Made by a program: the position numbers and the translations under genes. Below are positions 30,643-35,713 of a DNA stretch of 35,713 nucleotides, piece by piece. Every line of letters begins with the position of its first letter. Position 1 is the first letter of the stretch. Origin of the DNA: JAUWKC01 sp035529895 (GTDB lineage Bacteria; Planctomycetota; Phycisphaerae; Sedimentisphaerales; Anaerobacaceae); the NCBI GenBank assembly GCA_035529895.1, contig DATKVV010000076.1:1-35713 (forward strand), in the 5' to 3' direction. A model generated the notes under the pieces. That model saw nothing but the letters and a program-made list of their open reading frames with translations, was not told the origin of the DNA and searched no databases.

Positions 30643-31768
30643 ACGACAACCAATCCATTCGCCTGTAAGCTCCACCCGAGAGCCGGAGCTGAACAAGTAC
30701 TTTATAGCCGCTATCAAAGTCCAGGCCAGCGACCTCCATCTTAAGGTCGGTCAGCCCCCAAAGTTGCGCATCCACGGGGAATTGAAAAACACCACTGGCG
30801 AAGTGTTGACCGAAGAAAGAATCGAACAGTTGATCTTTGAGATACTAAGTCCCGAGCAGAAAAAATTCTTCCTGAGAAACGGCACACTCGACTTTGCCTA
30901 CGAAATAAAACATCAGGACCGTTTCCGTGTCAACATCTTCCGCCAGCGAAGCGCCATCAGCCTTGCTGCAAGACGCATCAGCTCCTCCGTGCCTGCCTTT
31001 GAGAGCCTGCACCTTCCGGCTATCATCGAAACGATATCAGACACGGGCCAGGGACTGGTCCTCGTCGTGGGCCCAACCGGCTGCGGAAAGAGCACAACCA
31101 TCGCATCCGTAATAGACCGTATCAACAGAACACGCTCCTGCCATATAGTCACAATCGAGGACCCCATCGAATATCTATTCAAGGATGATAAGGCCATCAT
31201 ATCACAAAGAGCCATCGGCGTTGACGTACAGGATTATCAACAGGCATTGAGATATTTGATGCGGCAGGACCCTGATGTGGTCCTGATCGGCGAAATGCGC
31301 GACGCAGAAACCGTCCAGGCCGCAATGAGGGCCGCCGAAACCGGCCACCTCGTCTTCGGTACAATGCACTCGGCAAATGCCTCACAGTCTATCCAGCGTC
31401 TTCTCGACCTGTTCCCGCCCAACGAAAGAGACCTCGTAAGGCAAACCCTGGCTCTGGCGCTCAGAGCCATCATCAGCCAGATATTGTTGCCCTCCATCAA
31501 GGAAGGTATAAGCAGAGTGCCGGCCGTGGAAATCCTTATCGCAAACAGTGTTGTAAGAAAACTAATCTCGGAAAAACGCGAAGGAGATTTGCCCACGGTC
31601 ATTCGAAGCTCTCGAAATGAAGGCATGCAGGACTTCACCGACAGTCTTTGTGAACTGATAACAAATGGAAGCATAGACCCGAAGGAGGCATATCGCTACG
31701 CGCCCAACCTCGAAGAATTGAAGATGGCGCTGAAGGGCATCAGAACTACCGCCAGCGGTATCTTGTGA
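30632..31768 (+). CDS. pilT: Type IV pilus retraction ATPase PilT
   Basis: 378 aa, with GGAG about 8 bases before ATG 30632. It has the PilT N-terminal PAS-like part (Q-A-S-D-L-H-L-K-V-G-Q-P-P near 30-45), then the RecA-like core: Walker A G-P-T-G-C-G-K-S-T (147-155), Asp box T-I-E-D-P-I-E, Walker B D-V-V-L-I-G-E-M-R-D, His box G-H-L-V-F-G-T-M-H. All are intact, so it is probably an active hexameric ATPase that pulls pili back, driving twitching or DNA uptake. It is followed 31 bases later by the degenerate GspE-family gene. No pilin or assembly gene is in the window. Confidence 0.93.
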   Translation: MTDERQPIHSPVSSTREPELNKYFIAAIKVQASDLHLKVGQPPKLRIHGELKNTTGEVLTEERIEQLIFEILSPEQKKFFLRNGTLDFAYEIKHQDRFRVNIFRQRSAISLAARRISSSVPAFESLHLPAIIETISDTGQGLVLVVGPTGCGKSTTIASVIDRINRTRSCHIVTIEDPIEYLFKDDKAIISQRAIGVDVQDYQQALRYLMRQDPDVVLIGEMRDAETVQAAMRAAETGHLVFGTMHSANASQSIQRLLDLFPPNERDLVRQTLALALRAIISQILLPSIKEGISRVPAVEILIANSVVRKLISEKREGDLPTVIRSSRNEGMQDFTDSLCELITNGSIDPKEAYRYAPNLEELKMALKGIRTTASGIL

Positions 31769-31799
31769 GACTTCATTAAATTTCTTGATGGGGCATCCT

Positions 31800-33464
31800 A
31801 TGCCGAACTTACTGCTAAACTCTGTCGAATACGGCAACTACATATCCTTGCCCAAGTTCATTGTCTTTCTCGTCTTGTTCTTCCTGTGGCTGCCCCTCGT
31901 TGCCTGGGTATATCGCGACGCCAAAACCGTCGATGTCCCCGCGACCTTATGGACGGGTGTCGTTCTCGGCGCAGGCGCCCTGGCCGTAATCATCTGGCTC
32001 CTTACGCCTTTTATCGTCGGTATACTTTTCTTCCTGATCGCCGTGGCCGCCGCCTCCCTCAGTTACGTCAAGTACCGTAATGCCCGGGTTATGGATTTTG
32101 ACCGCATCCTCACCGCCGAACACATCAAAAGTCTGTTCGTCAGCAAGCAAAAGAAACTCGACGCCCTCAAGAGCTTCGTTTTCATAACCGCCAACAAAAA
32201 TGAAGTCCCCCTCCCCGAACCCAAGACCCCCGACTTCTTCGGCTACAAGTCGGCCTACGAAATCCTCAGCGACGCCGTCTGGCGAAGAGCAAGCGACATC
32301 GTCTTCTCGCCCACCCATCAGGACTACCAGGTCGCTTACCAGATTGACGGCGCAACCTTAAAACAGCCTTCCATCGCCAGAGAACAGATGGAGTACTTCA
32401 CTCGCTTCATTAAAAGCCTCGCCGATCTGGACGTCAATGAAAAGCGAAAACCGCAAAAAGGAAAATTCAAAATCAGCCAGGCCGAAAAAAACACAGAGTG
32501 GGAGGTAACCACCGCCGGCTCAACCGCCGGAGAGCAAATCAGACTCAAACAAACATCTCAACTGAATATAACCAAGCTTACCGACCTCGGCTTTACCTCC
32601 GACCAGTACGAAAAGCTGCAAAAAATCCACGATGTCAAACAGGGCCTGCTTATCGTTTCAGGCCCCAAAAAAAGCGGAGTATCAACCACCTTTTATGCGC
32701 TGCTCAGAAGCCATGACGCCTTCATTAACAGCATCAGCACCTTCGAAAGACAGCCTTCGGCAGAGCTGCCCAATATAACCCGGAATGTCTTCACCCTCAG
32801 TGACACCGGCACCACCACTTTCGACAAAAAGCTGCAGGCAATAATAAGAATGGGACCCGATATCGTCGGTGTTGCCGGCTGTCAGGACACCGAAACCGCC
32901 CAGGTTGCCTGTAAGGCCGCCCATGAAGGTACACTCATCTATCTCACACTCAAAAGCGATAGCGTATTGAAAACCCTCGGCAAATGGATCCAATTGGCCG
33001 ATAACAAGGACCTCGCCGTCGACACCCTGCTCGGCATCACCAACCAGCGGCTGCTCAGAAAACTGTGTGAAGAATGCAAGCAGGCTTATACTCCCAATAA
33101 AGAGCTGCTCCGAAAACTGAGCATCCCCGCCGAAAAAGTAAAAGTGCTTTACCGGGCCGGTAAAGTCCAGTATGATAAACACGGCAAACCCTCAACCTGT
33201 GAACACTGCCAGGGCACAGGCTATGTCGGCAGAACCGGAGTGTTTGAAATCATCATTATGAATGACCAGCTCCGAAACGCCATAAAACAGGCAAAGTCGC
33301 TCTCCGAAATCGGCTCTCTGCTGCGAGGCGCCAAAATGCTTTACCTCCAGGAGCAGGCCCTGCGAAAGGTCATCGACGGCACAACGGCAGTGAACGAAAT
33401 GCTCAGAGTATTCTCAGAATCCAAAACAACGCAAAACCGGGACCAGAACAGTGATAATGATTAG
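31800..33464 (+). CDS. Membrane-anchored GspE/PilB-family protein with altered catalytic motifs (pseudo-ATPase)
   Basis: 554 aa from ATG 31800 (GGGG about 6 bases upstream); in-frame starts at 31785 and 31788 lack a ribosome site. Three or so membrane helices (roughly residues 18-85) precede a GspE-like core. Walker A is G288-P-K-K-S-G-V-S-T: the Lys of G-K-[ST] is Val. The Asp box is S-T-F-E-R-Q (normally T-x-E-D-P). Walker B reads D354-I-V-G-V-A-G-C-Q-D, with Gly in place of the Glu of G-E-M-R-D. The His box is G-T-L-I-Y-L-T-L-K. The C-terminal tetracysteine of GspE, C-E-E-C...C-E-H-C, is intact. ATP hydrolysis is therefore unlikely; a structural partner of PilT is my inference. It lies between PilT and a CvpA-like gene. 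Confidence 0.85.
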   Translation: MPNLLLNSVEYGNYISLPKFIVFLVLFFLWLPLVAWVYRDAKTVDVPATLWTGVVLGAGALAVIIWLLTPFIVGILFFLIAVAAASLSYVKYRNARVMDFDRILTAEHIKSLFVSKQKKLDALKSFVFITANKNEVPLPEPKTPDFFGYKSAYEILSDAVWRRASDIVFSPTHQDYQVAYQIDGATLKQPSIAREQMEYFTRFIKSLADLDVNEKRKPQKGKFKISQAEKNTEWEVTTAGSTAGEQIRLKQTSQLNITKLTDLGFTSDQYEKLQKIHDVKQGLLIVSGPKKSGVSTTFYALLRSHDAFINSISTFERQPSAELPNITRNVFTLSDTGTTTFDKKLQAIIRMGPDIVGVAGCQDTETAQVACKAAHEGTLIYLTLKSDSVLKTLGKWIQLADNKDLAVDTLLGITNQRLLRKLCEECKQAYTPNKELLRKLSIPAEKVKVLYRAGKVQYDKHGKPSTCEHCQGTGYVGRTGVFEIIIMNDQLRNAIKQAKSLSEIGSLLRGAKMLYLQEQALRKVIDGTTAVNEMLRVFSESKTTQNRDQNSDND

Positions 33465-33518
33465 GAAATCACGGACAGGCGGTCCGACCGGCAACCGCCG
33501 GAAACCGGAGACACTATA

Positions 33519-34682
33519 ATGCTTATAGCCAATTTAGTTGTGCTCTTAATCGTCCTGGGCTGTGCCGCCTACCAGTACCTCAAAGGCACCCTTCTTAAAT
33601 CGTTCGCCACGGTAATAATTGCTGTCTGTGCAAGCACAGTGGCATTCGCCTACTTTGAGCTGCTCGCAAACGTCTTTATCAGCCGCAGCGACAACAACCG
33701 TTTCCCCGCCATAGTGCCCTGGGCGCAGCCGCTGTCCCTCGCACTGCTGTTCGTACTGACCTTTGCCATCCTGCAGACCGCCGCCGCCAACCTGCTCCGC
33801 CAGCCGGTGGACCTCGGACAACTGCCCGAACGCATCGGACGCCCCATCTGCGGAATTTTCCTCGGTCTGATACTCTCCGGCCTCCTGCTAACTGCCCTTG
33901 CCATGGCGCCTCTGCCGATCAAATACCCATACACCCGATTTGATGAAAACCGCCCCGACCCCGAAAAACCCGCCAAGGCGCTGTTCAACACCGAAGGTTT
34001 CGTTACAGGATGGTTCAGCCTCCTGAGCAAGGGCTCATTCAGCGGAAAAGCAAGTTTTGCCGCCCTCCATCCCGATTTTATCACCCAGCTTTTCCTGAAC
34101 CGACACAAAGCCGCCGACGGCGTTTCGATTGTCACCAGCTCCAACGCCATAGAGGTGCCCAAAAGGCAGGGCCAGGCGAAAGCCGCTGCCGCCTGGATTC
34201 CCTCTGAAAGCCTGAAAGACTCGCACGAAAGGCCCATACCCGGCAAGACCGGAAACACCCTCACCATGGTCCGCGTCGGAATAAAGAAAAACGCCGTTGA
34301 CAGCGCCGGGAAATTCACGCTTTCACAACTCAGATTAATCTGCAAACAAAAGGCCTCCCCCGACGCCCAAAACCCTCTCACCGGAAAAGGCAGAAATATC
34401 TATCCGCTCGGATACCTCAAAGCACGCAACCAGTTGCAATTGAAACGGCTCGATGACCCGATAGAAGTGAAACGTTCCGATTTTGACGGCGCCGCTACAG
34501 TAAGATGGCTCGACTTCGCCTTTTATGTGCCCAACGATTCTGTGCCCGTACTCGTCGAGTTCAAGCAGAACAGCATCGCCGAGGTCCCGCCGCTTGTTTC
34601 GGCCGAAGAGGCGCCCGCGCCCGTGCCTTTCGTTGACCAGTCCGACCGCCAAAAAGAAACCAGGGCAAAGTCAAAAGGCTGA
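33519..34682 (+). CDS. CvpA-like membrane protein with large C-terminal domain
   Basis: 387 aa. The first 130 residues have about four membrane helices in the CvpA (colicin V production) pattern: V-L-L-I-V-L-G-C-A-A-Y-Q-Y-L-K-G-T-L-L-K-S, then P-L-S-L-A-L-L-F-V-L-T-F near 72-84, and I-G-R-P-I-C-G-I-F-L-G near 105. After that is a soluble 250-residue part with no recognised domain, ending in Glu/Lys-rich disorder. CvpA proteins are linked to envelope integrity and biofilm phenotypes in other bacteria. 54 bases after the GspE-like gene, same strand, so the three genes likely form a unit. Confidence 0.75.
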   Translation: MLIANLVVLLIVLGCAAYQYLKGTLLKSFATVIIAVCASTVAFAYFELLANVFISRSDNNRFPAIVPWAQPLSLALLFVLTFAILQTAAANLLRQPVDLGQLPERIGRPICGIFLGLILSGLLLTALAMAPLPIKYPYTRFDENRPDPEKPAKALFNTEGFVTGWFSLLSKGSFSGKASFAALHPDFITQLFLNRHKAADGVSIVTSSNAIEVPKRQGQAKAAAAWIPSESLKDSHERPIPGKTGNTLTMVRVGIKKNAVDSAGKFTLSQLRLICKQKASPDAQNPLTGKGRNIYPLGYLKARNQLQLKRLDDPIEVKRSDFDGAATVRWLDFAFYVPNDSVPVLVEFKQNSIAEVPPLVSAEEAPAPVPFVDQSDRQKETRAKSKG

Positions 34683-34719
34683 AAGCCCCCGCGCTGAGAA
34701 CCTCAAAAGAACCGGACCC

Positions 34720-34869
34720 TTAGCAGCATACGACCAGTTCTTCCAGGTTCAGCTCCATCAGGTGCTCAAGATAACTGCTTAAATCTTCTTCGGAAAAACC
34801 GGCAAGAAATTCCGGCTTGGCGCTCCTGTTGATTTCACAAATACAATCTATCAACTCCCTTTTGCTCAT
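34720..34869 (-). CDS. 49-aa acidic small protein
   Basis: ATG 34869 with AAGGA about 8 bases upstream, TAA at 34720-34722. The protein starts MSKRELIDCICEINRSAKPE, then F-L-A-G-F-S-E-E-D-L-S-S-Y-L-E-H-L and M-E-L-N-L-E-E-L-V-V-C-C. It reads as two amphipathic helices with four cysteines (C9, C11, and C48, C49) and is rich in Glu and Leu. Codon use and ribosome site support a gene. I recall similar short proteins in planctomycetes, without a known function. It converges with the CvpA-like gene, 37 bases apart. Confidence 0.7.
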   Translation of the reverse strand: MSKRELIDCICEINRSAKPEFLAGFSEEDLSSYLEHLMELNLEELVVCC

Positions 34870-35519
34870 ATACACATCCTTGAATCACAAAACACGAAAC
34901 TGTGAAACCATTACAGATACGTTGCAACAGAACCCGTTCTGCGTTAACGGCCCCGAACCTTCTCATCAAGGCTTTGGTTTCTGTCTCAACCTGCGTCAAT
35001 ATCGACAGGCCCGGCGTTTTTTCTTTAACCCTCCCGGCGCCTGTCCCGGCAACGCCCCATAACACAAACAGCTATATGTAACAGCTCCCCCCCTTTGACC
35101 CCAATATATAGACTATGCAAACAGACCGCTTACACCCCATCTTTCAATGTCCAATAAAATCGACCTCGCCCCGGCACTAAACAAACAAAAAAAAACTGCA
35201 TCTTCCACCGTTTTTATCCCACTCTTACTCTCTCTCCCTCTTGCGTCCTGCGTCTTGGATCCCCAACGATTCGCTTCGAATTTCCGCTGCCGCGTCGCCA
35301 CTCCCCCGCCACCGCCCACGGCTTATCGAGCATCCACTATCCAGCATCGAGTATATAGCACCCCCCGTCGCGAATCGTAAATCGCTGCACCTCCCCCCGC
35401 TCACAAATTAACCACTTGCCTTTCACCCGTCCCCCAGCCGCAACTCGGCGCCCATTAATCACTAATCCTTCATCCTTAACCATTTCAAAGGCCTTCTCGC
35501 CCGAGGGTGCATCTGTTGT
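34870..35519. other. Gene-poor gap before the right-edge element
   Basis: About 650 bases without a supportable gene. The plus strand has C-rich low-complexity stretches (for example near 35080-35095 and 35300-35340). Frames on both strands (34835-35065 minus, 35147-35380 plus) lack ribosome sites and motifs. Confidence 0.4.
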
Positions 35520-35582
35520 TTGTAGGTAGGTGTGGCATAAGAATTGCCTTTCCTGTAGGAAAAAATCTTTATCAACCTACAA
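35520..35582. repeat. Inverted repeat near the right-edge gene
   Basis: TTGTAGGT (35520-35527) is mirrored by ACCTACAA (35575-35582), 47 bases apart. CTGTAGG (35553-35559) lies between, a partial extra copy. The right arm touches the first possible ATG of the edge gene. It might belong to an insertion-sequence end or be a hairpin that controls the gene. Confidence 0.4.
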
Positions 35583-35596
35583 TGAAAGGCAAAAAA

Positions 35597-35713
35597 ATGA
35601 TTGATGAAATTATCGAACAATTGGCTGAAGCTTTCAAGGACGAGTTTCAATTGGTCCAGCAGGATTTTGGCAAGCTGGAGCAGACGGTACAGGAAAAACT
35701 GCGGTTGTTGGGC
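35597..35713 (+). CDS. Right-edge partial gene, possible transposase N-terminus (ISKra4-like)
   Basis: ATG 35597 has AAAGG about 7 bases upstream; ATG 35582 is in the same frame but has no site. 39 codons are visible, starting M-I-D-E-I-I-E-Q-L-A-E-A-F-K-D-E, then D-F-G-K-L-E-Q-T-V-Q-E-K-L-R-L-L-G. This helical opening resembles the start of ISKra4-type transposases in planctomycetes, from memory and with low certainty. It runs off the window, so length and catalysis are unknown. Confidence 0.45.
   Translation, partial: MIDEIIEQLAEAFKDEFQLVQQDFGKLEQTVQEKLRLLG

Noticed and set aside
1..35713. tRNA, rRNA or CRISPR array
   Set aside because: No T-loop plus acceptor pairing, rRNA motif or regularly spaced direct repeats were found on reading either strand.

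Overview
The window looks like a bacterial chromosome fragment from the Planctomycetota, most likely class Phycisphaerae (Sedimentisphaerales-like). This is inferred from gene content, not from a marker gene. The clues are a secreted HAF-repeat protein with a C-terminal dockerin-like tail, a choice-of-anchor Q type gene remnant, several conserved planctomycete hypotheticals, a GldA/F/G-type ABC operon with a DUF4340 protein, and a PilT plus degenerate GspE pair. I saw no rRNA, tRNA or CRISPR array. Both edges run into what look like transposase N-termini (IS630-like on the left, ISKra4-like with low certainty on the right), so this may be a contig that broke at insertion sequences.

Layout. 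0-1.5 kb: IS edge and a secreted HAF/dockerin protein. 1.5-5.9 kb (minus): a tight five-gene operon of a GH10-like protein lacking its acid/base Glu, a ComEA-like HhH protein, a conserved hypothetical, a lipoprotein and a homocysteine S-methyltransferase. 6.0-10.8 kb (minus): ABC ATPase, permease, GldG-like protein and DUF4340 protein. 11.0-13.7 kb (minus): STAS anti-anti-sigma factor, HATPase anti-sigma factor, amidase lipoprotein and an unknown 157-aa protein, with palindromic repeats at the gene ends. 13.7-14.8 kb: AT-rich intergenic DNA, then Rrf2 and MazG-like genes. 14.8-17.7 kb (minus): amidohydrolase-like protein and a long SNF-type transporter. 18.0-20.2 kb: a large secreted six-hairpin glycosidase-like protein. 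20.4-23.1 kb: zinc-ribbon protein, a 27-aa membrane peptide, LemA and an M48 protease with a zinc-ribbon tail. 23.1-24.5 kb: DUF3568 lipoprotein, coiled-coil membrane protein and cold-shock protein. 24.5-26.8 kb: a gene-poor, decayed stretch with a SAP-domain gene and remnants of secreted proteins. 27.0-30.1 kb: MgtE, HAD phosphatase, zinc-ribbon protein and a ureidoglycolate-lyase-like cupin. 30.5-34.7 kb: PilT, a GspE/PilB-family protein with every catalytic motif altered, and a CvpA-like membrane protein, all downstream of a near-perfect sigma-70 promoter. 34.7-35.7 kb: a 49-aa small protein, empty DNA and the right-edge partial gene.

The most unusual items are the GspE-family pseudo-ATPase beside PilT, the recurring GTTAGAAAT palindromes at 3' ends of minus-strand genes, the GH10-like protein without an acid/base residue, and the small proteins at 20878-20961 and 34720-34869. 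All family assignments come from reading motifs by eye; no database search was run.
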